DNA of 7,151 nucleotides from Actinomycetota bacterium (GTDB lineage Bacteria > Actinomycetota > Thermoleophilia > Miltoncostaeales > Miltoncostaeaceae), in NCBI GenBank assembly GCA_005788075.1, contig SXZC01000174.1:1-7151 (forward strand). The letters are read 5' to 3'. Below the pieces are notes generated by a model. That model was not told where the DNA came from and searched no databases. It worked only from the letters and a program-made list of their open reading frames with translations. The first letter of the stretch is position 1. The number at the start of each line of letters is the position of its first letter. The position numbers were made by a program, and so were the translations under genes. This document shows positions 1-5,650 of this stretch, piece after piece.

Positions 1-1911
1 GCCGCCGAGGTGGGCCAACGGCTCACCCGCCAGGTGGCGGCCGTGGAGGGCGTGGCCGCCGTGCGGTCGCCGTGGTCAGCGGCGGGAGGCGACGCATTGG
101 TGAATCCCGCCGGCAATGCCGGGCTCATCCTCGTGAGCATGGTGCCCGACACCGCCAAGGCCGAGGAGGCGGCGGGCACGCTGCGCGACCGGTTCGCCGG
201 CACGACCGACGGCGTCGAGGTGCTGGTGGGCGGGGCCTCGGTGGCCGGGGCCACCCTCGGGGAGCGCATTGGATCGGATCTCGTGGTGGCCGAGATGATC
301 GCCATCCCGATCACCTTCGTGCTGCTGCTGTTCGTCTTCGGCGGTCTCATCGCCGCGGGCCTGCCCGTGCTCGTGGGCGTGGCATCCATCCTGCTCAGCT
401 TCGGCGGGCTCCTGGCGTTCACGCTGTTCACGGACGTCTCCATCTACTCGGTGAACCTGATCACCGGACTGGGGCTCGCCTTGGGCATCGACTACTCGCT
501 GCTCATCGTCAGCCGGTTCCGCGAGGAGTTACGAAATGGCGCCGACGTGCAATCGGCGCTTGGCACCACGATGGCCACCGCCGGGCGCACGGTGATCGCC
601 TCGGGCCTCGTGGTGGCCGTCACGATGGCGGGCTTCCTGTTCTTCCCGCTCTACTTCCTCCGCTCGTTCGGGTACGCCGGGCTTGTGGTGGTGATCGCCG
701 CGGTGCTCGGCGCCATCTTCGTGCTGTGCAGCCTGCTGGCGATCCTCGGACCGCGCGTGAACCGATTCACGGTGTGGCGGCGGTCCACCGAGCCGCGGGA
801 CACCGGGTTCTGGGCGTCGATGGCGCGCCGGGTCATGCGCAGGCCCTACCTCTGGGGCCTCGGCGCCGTCGCCGTGCTCGTGGTGCTGTCCCTGCCGGCA
901 TTCGGCGTGGTGTTCGGGCCCACCGACGAGCGCTCGCTGCCCGCGGACGACCCGGTGGCCGTCGCGGGCGAGGCGGTGCGAACGGCCTTCGTGGGCAACG
1001 ACGCCAACCCGATCGAGGTGGTGTTCCCGGCGGGCACGGCGCCTGCCGACGGCGCCGCCTATGCGCTGCAGGTATCGAAGGTGCAGGGCGTGGAGGCCGT
1101 GGTGGCGCCCGACGGCGTGTTCGCCGACGGGCAGCGGGTGGGCCCCGCGCCCGACGCCGCCGCGCTCACCAGCCCGGGAGGCGCCGAGCGCATCGTGGTG
1201 ACGAGCTCCGTGGTTCCTGGCACCGGCGACGCGCGCGGCCAGGTGGCCGACATCCGCGAGATCAACGCCGCCGCGCTGGTGGGCGGCGTCGCCGCCGAGG
1301 ACGCGGACACCCTCAACGCGATCGCCGGTGCGCTGCCAGCGGTCATCACGTGGGTGCTGGTCACCGTGCTGGTGCTGCTGTTCCTCTACACGGGAAGCGT
1401 GCTGCTGCCGATCAAGGCCGTGGTCATGAACTTCCTCGGCCTCGCCGCCACGCTGGGCATCCTCGTGTGGGTGTTCCAGGAGGGCCACCTCAATGGGCTC
1501 CTCGGTGGCTTCACCGTCACCGGCACCGTGGACACGTCGATGGTGGTGCTCACCGCCATCGTGGCCTTCGCCCTGGCGATGGACTACGAGTTGTTCCTGC
1601 TCTCGCGCATCCGCGAGGAATGGATCCGCACGGGCGACAACGAGGCCTCCGTGGCGTTCGGCATGCAGAGGTCCGGGCGCATCGTCACGGCCGCGGCGAT
1701 CCTGATCGCAGTGGTGTTCGCGGCCTTCATCACCTCGAGCGTCACCAACATCAAGCTGCTCGGCCTGGGCGTGGCGCTGGCCATCCTGATCGACGCCACG
1801 ATCATCCGCGGCGTCATCGTGCCGGCCCTCATGCGCATCGCCGGCAAGTGGAACTGGTGGGCGCCGCGCTGGATGAAGCGGGTGCACGACCGGATCGGCC
1901 TCACCGATTGA
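1..1911 (+). CDS. MMPL-family (RND superfamily) membrane transporter, 5'-truncated
   Basis: The reading frame is open from the first base (Ala-Ala-Glu precede the first GTG at 10), so the true start lies upstream. 636 residues are visible; MMPL proteins of this class are usually about 700-750, so TM1 and the start of the first outer loop are missing. Seen: outer-loop remnant (window residues 1-98), a five-helix block (about 99-246), a helix at about 279-300, a second outer domain (about 304-445), and a final five-helix block (about 446-605), i.e. the RND plan minus TM1. The Asp-Tyr pairs D164-Y165 (GIDYSLL, then SRFREEL) and D528-Y529 (AMDYELF, then SRIREEW) sit at the positions of the proton-relay Asp/Tyr pairs known from MmpL3. 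It is therefore likely a proton-driven exporter of lipids or other hydrophobic compounds in the cytoplasmic membrane; the substrate is unknown. The stop is 29 nt before the next gene, which suggests co-transcription. Confidence 0.95.
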   Translation, partial: AAEVGQRLTRQVAAVEGVAAVRSPWSAAGGDALVNPAGNAGLILVSMVPDTAKAEEAAGTLRDRFAGTTDGVEVLVGGASVAGATLGERIGSDLVVAEMIAIPITFVLLLFVFGGLIAAGLPVLVGVASILLSFGGLLAFTLFTDVSIYSVNLITGLGLALGIDYSLLIVSRFREELRNGADVQSALGTTMATAGRTVIASGLVVAVTMAGFLFFPLYFLRSFGYAGLVVVIAAVLGAIFVLCSLLAILGPRVNRFTVWRRSTEPRDTGFWASMARRVMRRPYLWGLGAVAVLVVLSLPAFGVVFGPTDERSLPADDPVAVAGEAVRTAFVGNDANPIEVVFPAGTAPADGAAYALQVSKVQGVEAVVAPDGVFADGQRVGPAPDAAALTSPGGAERIVVTSSVVPGTGDARGQVADIREINAAALVGGVAAEDADTLNAIAGALPAVITWVLVTVLVLLFLYTGSVLLPIKAVVMNFLGLAATLGILVWVFQEGHLNGLLGGFTVTGTVDTSMVVLTAIVAFALAMDYELFLLSRIREEWIRTGDNEASVAFGMQRSGRIVTAAAILIAVVFAAFITSSVTNIKLLGLGVALAILIDATIIRGVIVPALMRIAGKWNWWAPRWMKRVHDRIGLTD

Positions 1912-1919
1912 GCCCTGCT

Positions 1920-1925
1920 GGAGGG
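1920..1925 (+). promoter_or_regulatory. Probable ribosome binding site of the hydrolase-ABC fusion
   Basis: GGAGGG is the only good Shine-Dalgarno match between the MMPL stop and the ATG at 1941. The 15-nt spacing is long. An in-frame TTG at 1908 overlaps the MMPL stop as TTGA and is the alternative start, but it has no upstream purine tract and would add 11 residues before the signal peptide. Confidence 0.45.
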
Positions 1926-1940
1926 ATCCCCGCACGCGCA

Positions 1941-4460
1941 ATGGTGAGGTGGGGTCGCGCAGCACGCGCGACCCTCGGCGGCATAGCCGCGGCCCTCGTG
2001 GCCGCGGCGATGCTGGCCGCTTCCCCGCCCGCCCGCGCGCAGGCCGCGGTGGAGCCGGCGACGCTGGAGGGCGCCGCGACATCGGCGACCGATCGCACCC
2101 CGGTGCGGCTGGACGCCGACATCTACACGCCCGCGGTCACCCCGGCGCCGGCGATCCTGATCGCGCACGGCTTCGGCGGTAGCAAGGAGAGCGTCGTCGA
2201 GGAGGCACAGATCCTCGCCGACGCCGGGTTCGTGGTGCTCGCCTACACCGCGCGCGGGTTCGGCCGCTCGACGGGGCTCATCTCGATGAACGCCCCGGAA
2301 TTCGAGGTGGCCGATGCCTCCGCCCTCATCGATCACCTCGCCGGCCTCGACGCCGTGCGAAAGGAGGCATCCGGCGATCCGGTCGTTGGGGTGGCGGGGG
2401 GTTCCTACGGCGGGGCCCTCGCCCTGCTGCTCGCGGGCTACGACGCCCGCGTCGACGCCGTGGCCGCGGACATCACCTGGAACGACCTCGAGTCGTCGCT
2501 CTTCGGCCAGTCCATGCGGGGCACGCGGACGCCGGGGGTGTACAAGCAACTGTGGTCGTCGGTCTTCTTCAGCGCCGGCCTGTCGTCCCCGCCCGGCCGC
2601 GCGAGCACCTGCGGCCGCTTCACCCCGGCATGGTGCGCGGCCTACACGGGCGCCGCGACCACGGGATCGGTGTCACCGGCAATGCAGGCCCTCATGCGGC
2701 GCTCGTCGCCCGCGAGCGTGACCGATCGCATCACCGTGCCGACGTTGCTCGGGGGCGGGCAGGCCGATTCGCTCTTCCCGCTGCAGCAGGTGAATGCGAA
2801 TGCCGAGCAGATCCGCGCGGCGAATCGGGACACACCGGTGAAGGTGGTGTGGCACGCGCAGGGGCACGACCGGGGCGCCGACGAGTCGGAGCGGCTCCGG
2901 GGCCTCACGCGGTCGTGGTTCCAGCAGTACCTCGCCGACGGCCCGGCGGTGCCCCTCGACTTCGAGGCATCGCTCGTGGCGGCCTCGGCCATCGATCAGG
3001 ATGACTCCGGCACCGTTGAGGTGCTGAGCAGCCCCCGGTATCCGGGCCTGAGTGGTGAGTCCGAGGTGCCCGTGACCATCTCCGGGCCGCCGCAGCAGAT
3101 CCTCGCCCCGGCCGGCGGGCTGCCCGCCGCGCTCAGCTCGCTTCCCCGCATCGGCTCCGCGGGCCGTGGCCTGTCGCTGCTCGGCCAGGGAGTGGCGCCG
3201 AACCAGGCCGCCCGTTTCGTGTCCGAGCCGATACCCGAGGCCACGCGCATCGTCGGCGCGCCGCGCGTGAGCCTGACCCTCTCGAGCGACGTCGCGCGGG
3301 AGTCCGCCGTGTTCGTCGGCCTGCGCATCCAGACGGCAGCGGGAGCGCTAGTGCTGCCGAACGGACTCGTCGCCCCCGTGAACGTGAAGCTCGGGCCTGC
3401 GCCCCGGCGCGTGGATGTCGAGCTGCCCGCGATCGTCACGGACGTTCCCGCGGGGGACCGCCTGGTGGTCACCGTGAACACCACCGATCAGGCATTCCGC
3501 ACGCCGGACGCGCCGGCCGTCTACCGCGTGTCGCTGGCCGACCCGGTGCTGGACCTTCCCGAGGTGAACATGACGGTCAGCACCCAGGGGATTCCCCTGT
3601 GGGCGTGGCCGCTCGTGGCGCTCGGCATCTGCGTGGGCGTGGCCATCGCCCTGAGGCTGCTTCGCCCGCGGGTGAAGGGCGACACCGTGCGGACGGAGCT
3701 GGAGGATCGCCCGCTCGTGATCGAGGGCCTGGTGAAGCAGTTCGGCAAGGGCGTGCGCGCCGTCGCCGGCGTCGACATCACCGTGCCGCGGGGCGTGGTG
3801 CTCGGCCTGCTGGGTCCAAATGGCGCGGGCAAGACGACGACGTTGCGCATGGCGATGGGGTTGATCCGCCCGACGGAGGGCAGCGTGTTCGTCTTCGGCG
3901 AGCGCGTCACCCCGGGGGCCGCCGTGCTGTCGCGCATCGGCGCGTTCGTCGAAGGGCCCGGGTTCATGCCGCACCTGTCCGGGCGCGAGAACCTCGATCT
4001 CTACTGGCGCGCGAGCGGACGCGCGGGCGATCCGTGCATGGACGAGGTGCTCGAGATCGCCGCGCTCGGGCCGTCCATCGACCGCAAGGTGCGTACCTAC
4101 AGCCAGGGCATGAAGCAGCGCCTGGGCATCGCGCAGGCGATGCTCGGAATGCCGGACATCCTGCTGCTCGACGAGCCCACGAACGGCCTCGACCCGCCGC
4201 AGATCCGCGAGATGCGCAGGGTTGTGCGCGCCTACGCGAGGGAGGGCCGCACGGTGATCCTCTCGTCGCACCTGCTCGGCGAGGTCGAGCAGACGTGCAC
4301 GGACGTGGTGGTGATGCACCGGGGCCTGGTGGTGGCGACGGGGACCGTGGAGGAACTCCTTGCCGGTCGCAGCGGCCAGCACCTGGAGGACGTCTTCATG
4401 GACTTGGTCGGGTCCGACCACATGGCCAATGCGGGACCACTGGCGGAGGGGGATCACTGA
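1941..4460 (+). CDS. Secreted S15/CocE-type alpha/beta hydrolase fused through a membrane helix to an ABC transporter ATPase
   Basis: 839 residues. A signal peptide lies at 1-33 (Arg-rich start, Ala/Leu core, ARA before the probable cut). The alpha/beta hydrolase follows at about 40-330: HGFGG oxyanion-type motif, RGFGRSTG, nucleophile S155 in GGSYGG, likely acid D276 and base H309 (GHD). A PepX_C-like beta domain spans about 425-545, beginning VSEPIPEATRIVGAP. One helix (about 551-573, after PLWAW) is followed by a basic stretch (RLLRPRVK), which places the C terminus inside. The ABC domain runs from about 592 to 815: Walker A GPNGAGKT (625-632), signature SQGMKQ (721-726), Walker B LLLDEP (D744, E745), D-loop GLDP, H-loop H777. 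All catalytic motifs are intact. The only two cysteines before the membrane helix, C224 and C232, could form a disulfide. S15/CocE enzymes cleave Xaa-Pro peptides or esters; which applies here is not visible. The next gene is the matching permease. The frame is open upstream to position 72, but that part is the shadow of the MMPL gene; ATG 1941 starts exactly at the signal peptide. Confidence 0.93.
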   Translation: MVRWGRAARATLGGIAAALVAAAMLAASPPARAQAAVEPATLEGAATSATDRTPVRLDADIYTPAVTPAPAILIAHGFGGSKESVVEEAQILADAGFVVLAYTARGFGRSTGLISMNAPEFEVADASALIDHLAGLDAVRKEASGDPVVGVAGGSYGGALALLLAGYDARVDAVAADITWNDLESSLFGQSMRGTRTPGVYKQLWSSVFFSAGLSSPPGRASTCGRFTPAWCAAYTGAATTGSVSPAMQALMRRSSPASVTDRITVPTLLGGGQADSLFPLQQVNANAEQIRAANRDTPVKVVWHAQGHDRGADESERLRGLTRSWFQQYLADGPAVPLDFEASLVAASAIDQDDSGTVEVLSSPRYPGLSGESEVPVTISGPPQQILAPAGGLPAALSSLPRIGSAGRGLSLLGQGVAPNQAARFVSEPIPEATRIVGAPRVSLTLSSDVARESAVFVGLRIQTAAGALVLPNGLVAPVNVKLGPAPRRVDVELPAIVTDVPAGDRLVVTVNTTDQAFRTPDAPAVYRVSLADPVLDLPEVNMTVSTQGIPLWAWPLVALGICVGVAIALRLLRPRVKGDTVRTELEDRPLVIEGLVKQFGKGVRAVAGVDITVPRGVVLGLLGPNGAGKTTTLRMAMGLIRPTEGSVFVFGERVTPGAAVLSRIGAFVEGPGFMPHLSGRENLDLYWRASGRAGDPCMDEVLEIAALGPSIDRKVRTYSQGMKQRLGIAQAMLGMPDILLLDEPTNGLDPPQIREMRRVVRAYAREGRTVILSSHLLGEVEQTCTDVVVMHRGLVVATGTVEELLAGRSGQHLEDVFMDLVGSDHMANAGPLAEGDH
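3701..3719 (+). promoter_or_regulatory. Possible internal ribosome binding site and GTG start for a free ATPase
   Basis: GGAGGAT (3701-3707) lies upstream of an in-frame GTG (3717-3719), with 11 nt between GGAGG and the GTG. The GTG falls exactly at the start of the ABC domain, after the membrane helix, and would give a complete 247-residue ATPase of normal ABC-2 subunit size. GTG and GGAGG are common by chance in DNA of this composition, so this is only a candidate. Confidence 0.25.
4445..4452 (+). promoter_or_regulatory. Ribosome binding site of the ABC-2 permease
   Basis: GGAGGGGG sits 7 nt before the ATG at 4460, inside the last codons of the fusion gene. It fixes the permease start and, with the TGATG stop/start overlap, suggests translational coupling between ATPase and permease. 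Confidence 0.75.
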
Positions 4461-5308
4461 TGGATGGCTACTCGGCACGGCGCACCCTGAGCGTGCGCCT
4501 CGAGATGATCCGCCAGCTTCGCCGCCGCCGCACGGCCGTGGCGCTCGCGCTCGTGCTCGCGCTCCCGATCGTGGTGGTGCTCGCCGTCAAGTTCGGGCCC
4601 TCGGCGGGCGGTGGGGGCGGCGGGCTGGCGGATGGCGACCTCGACGTCTTCGGCCTCATGGCGACCGGCCCGTGGAACTTCGCGCTCAGCGGGCTGTTGT
4701 TCACGTCGGCCTTCCTGCTGGTTCTGCTCGCCGCGATGTTCCTCGGGGACACCGTGGCCAGCGAGGCATCGTGGTCGACCCTGCGCTACCTGCTCGTGGC
4801 CCCGGTGCCGCGGCGGAGGGTCCTGGTGGTCAAGCTGATCGTCGGCCTGGTGTCCACCGTCGCGGTGCTGCTGGTCCTCGTGCTCGCATCATTCCTGCTT
4901 GGGTGGATCGCCTTCGGGGGCGAAGGGCTTGCCACCCCGCTGGGCGGCGAACTCGGGGCGGGGGAGTCCACCACGCGCCTCGCGATCATCACCGGCTACA
5001 TCGCGGTGACCCTGCTCGTGCCGGCGGGCGTGGCATTCCTCGCGAGCGTGTCCACCGATGTTCCCCTCGGTGCCGTGGGCGCCGGCGTACTCGTGGTGGT
5101 CGTGGCGAACATCCTCGACATCATCGATGCCTTGGGTCCGCTGCGCCAGCTGCTTCCCACCAACTACGCGAGCGCGTGGTCCGACGCCCTCGGGCCGACC
5201 ATCGTGTGGGGCGATATGGCCGTCGGCCTCGCCTACAACGTCGGGGTATTCGCGGTGCTCGTGGGGCTCGCGTTCCTGCGATTCGAGAGGAAGGACATCC
5301 TCTCCTAG
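4460..5308 (+). CDS. ABC-2 type transporter permease
   Basis: 282 residues with six predicted membrane helices: about 25-44, 74-96, 123-150, 174-197, 203-223 and 253-274. The N terminus is short, basic and cytoplasmic (RQLRRRR before TM1), and the C terminus ends FLRFERKDILS, a typical ABC-2 permease ending. The cytoplasmic segment between TM2 and TM3 carries EASWSTLRYLLVAPVPRRR, the usual ABC-2 coupling region before the helix that starts VLVVKL. Length and helix number are normal for an exporter half (NosY/ABC2-type). The ATG shares one base with the stop of the ATPase fusion, and a strong ribosome binding site precedes it, so the two products are very likely partners in one complex. A run of six glycines (50-55) lies in the first outer loop. 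Substrate unknown. The stop codon is only 7 nt from the 3' end of a convergent tRNA gene. Confidence 0.92.
   Translation: MDGYSARRTLSVRLEMIRQLRRRRTAVALALVLALPIVVVLAVKFGPSAGGGGGGLADGDLDVFGLMATGPWNFALSGLLFTSAFLLVLLAAMFLGDTVASEASWSTLRYLLVAPVPRRRVLVVKLIVGLVSTVAVLLVLVLASFLLGWIAFGGEGLATPLGGELGAGESTTRLAIITGYIAVTLLVPAGVAFLASVSTDVPLGAVGAGVLVVVVANILDIIDALGPLRQLLPTNYASAWSDALGPTIVWGDMAVGLAYNVGVFAVLVGLAFLRFERKDILS
5285..5304 (+). terminator. Perfect 7-bp inverted repeat at the permease/tRNA convergent junction (terminator candidate)
   Basis: GAGAGGA (5285-5291) and TCCTCTC (5298-5304) are perfect inverted complements with a 6-nt loop. They lie within the last permease codons, just beyond the tRNA 3' end on the other strand. 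A smaller AGGA-CA-TCCT hairpin competes inside it. Neither strand has a T-run after the stem, so it is not a classic intrinsic terminator. Its position between converging genes is the main argument for a role. Confidence 0.35.
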
Positions 5309-5315
5309 GCCCTCA

Positions 5316-5386
5316 AGCGGGTGAACGGAATCGAACCGTCATCAGAAGCTTGGAAGGCTCCTGCTCTACCGTTGAGCTACACCCGC
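5316..5386 (-). tRNA. trnG: tRNA-Gly, anticodon UCC
   Basis: The reverse strand folds into a complete 71-nt cloverleaf. The 7-bp acceptor stem is perfect (GCGGGTG with CACCCGC), the D stem is GCTC/GAGC with GG in its loop, the anticodon stem is GGAGC/GCTTC around loop CTTCCAA, the variable loop is 4 nt, and the T stem is GACGG/CCGTT with loop TTCGATT. Anticodon TCC reads GGA and, by wobble, GGG. The G1-C72, C2-G71 pairs and U73 match known bacterial glycine identity elements. CCA is not encoded, so the end must be added by a CCA-adding enzyme. The gene runs tail to tail into the permease gene, leaving 7 nt between them. No other tRNA is seen beside it. Confidence 0.96.
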
Positions 5387-5397
5387 GTGCGCCCGGC

Positions 5398-5403
5398 AGA
5401 TTA
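5398..5403 (-). promoter_or_regulatory. Possible -10 element of the tRNA-Gly gene
   Basis: TAATCT on the minus strand lies 11 nt upstream of the tRNA 5' end. This would allow a transcription start a few bases before the mature end. It keeps the TAnnnT pattern and is AT-rich against its surroundings. I see no good -35 hexamer at 16-18 nt, so the call is weak. Confidence 0.25.
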
Positions 5404-5444
5404 GACGCCGATGTCCCTGCGGCGCAGCAGCGGCGGCGCGATCC

Positions 5445-5461
5445 CCGGGCGTCCCGCCCGG
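5445..5461. repeat. GC-only inverted repeat, 7-bp stem with 3-nt loop
   Basis: CCGGGCG (5445-5451) and CGCCCGG (5455-5461) pair perfectly around TCC. The repeat lies about 60 nt upstream of the tRNA and 190 nt upstream of the preferred kinase start. No T-tract follows on either strand. It could be a hairpin or a protein-binding palindrome, or a chance result of high GC. Confidence 0.3.
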
Positions 5462-5538
5462 ATTGGCGGCCGTCGGGCATCCGAATGGCCGGAACCTGCC
5501 ATCCACCGCATGTCGGCGGGATTCGCGTGGCCCACAGG

Positions 5539-5548
5539 CGATAGTCAT
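5539..5548 (+). promoter_or_regulatory. Possible -10 motif (first CGATAG copy) upstream of the kinase
   Basis: CGATAGTCAT contains GATAGT (5540-5545), which matches TATAAT at four of six positions. A start about 7 nt downstream would suit the alternative kinase ATG at 5573, which has its own GGGAGAGG at 5563-5570. No clear -35 is seen. Confidence 0.2.
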
Positions 5549-5618
5549 GGTGCAGGCGATGCGGGAGAGGCCATGGATGACGTCGCGGCCCTCGCGCAAG
5601 AGGGCGCACCCCCGGATT

Positions 5619-5630
5619 CGATAGGGTCAT
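5619..5630 (+). promoter_or_regulatory. Possible -10 motif (second CGATAG copy) upstream of the kinase
   Basis: CGATAGGGTCAT holds TAGGGT (5622-5627), a hexamer of the TAGnnT type often found in actinobacterial -10 regions. It is 24 nt upstream of the ATG at 5651 and would leave a short leader of roughly 15-20 nt containing the ribosome binding site. The -35 region does not resemble TTGACA. Confidence 0.3.
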
Positions 5631-5640
5631 TCCACTCCAC

Positions 5641-5646
5641 GGGGAG
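5641..5646 (+). promoter_or_regulatory. Ribosome binding site supporting kinase start at 5651
   Basis: GGGGAG, with further purines up to the ATG, lies 4 nt before 5651. The competing ATG at 5573 has a similar site (GGGAG, 5-nt spacing), so this site alone does not settle the start. Confidence 0.45.
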
Positions 5647-5650
5647 CGGG

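Larger units (their letters stand above)
5387..5650. other. Intergenic region between the tRNA and the histidine kinase, no convincing gene
   Basis: This 264-nt stretch is the 5' flank of two divergent genes, the tRNA (minus) and the kinase (plus), so it should hold promoters for both. Open frames cross it on both strands, including an in-frame extension of the kinase to an ATG at 5411, but the translations are Arg/Ser/Gly-rich with no recognisable domain. The visible elements are a weak -10 for the tRNA, a GC-rich hairpin, and two related CGATAG-type motifs. Confidence 0.6.

Noticed and set aside
72..1940. In-frame extension of the hydrolase-ABC gene up to position 72, which would make a 1462-residue protein
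   Set aside because: The stretch translates to Arg/Gly/His-rich sequence in the shadow of the MMPL gene, while a clear signal peptide begins at the ATG at 1941.
529..2082. Long minus-strand frame opposite the MMPL gene (517 codons)
   Set aside because: It is His/Arg/Gly/Glu-rich low-complexity translation typical of the antisense of high-GC genes; the sense frame has clear membrane helices and MMPL motifs.
1584..2549. Minus-strand frame spanning the MMPL/hydrolase junction
   Set aside because: It has no recognisable domain, and both sense genes across it are well supported.
3348..4478. Minus-strand frame opposite the ABC domain (376 codons)
   Set aside because: It is antisense to intact Walker A, signature and Walker B motifs, and its translation is compositionally biased with no domain.
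5316..5386. tRNA-Gly as an integration site for a mobile element
   Set aside because: No integrase, no direct repeat of the tRNA 3' end and no composition change are visible in the window.
4360..5544. Plus-strand 394-codon frame over the permease
   Set aside because: It is the wrong frame: Arg/Gly-rich with no membrane helices, crossing the permease stop and the tRNA, whereas the permease frame has six clean helices.
5313..5630. Minus-strand 105-codon frame over the tRNA and intergenic region
   Set aside because: It runs through the complete tRNA gene on the same strand and shows no protein features.
5411..5650. N-terminal extension of the kinase to ATG 5411
   Set aside because: The added 80 residues have no domain and cover the presumed promoter region; closer ATGs with ribosome binding sites exist at 5573 and 5651.
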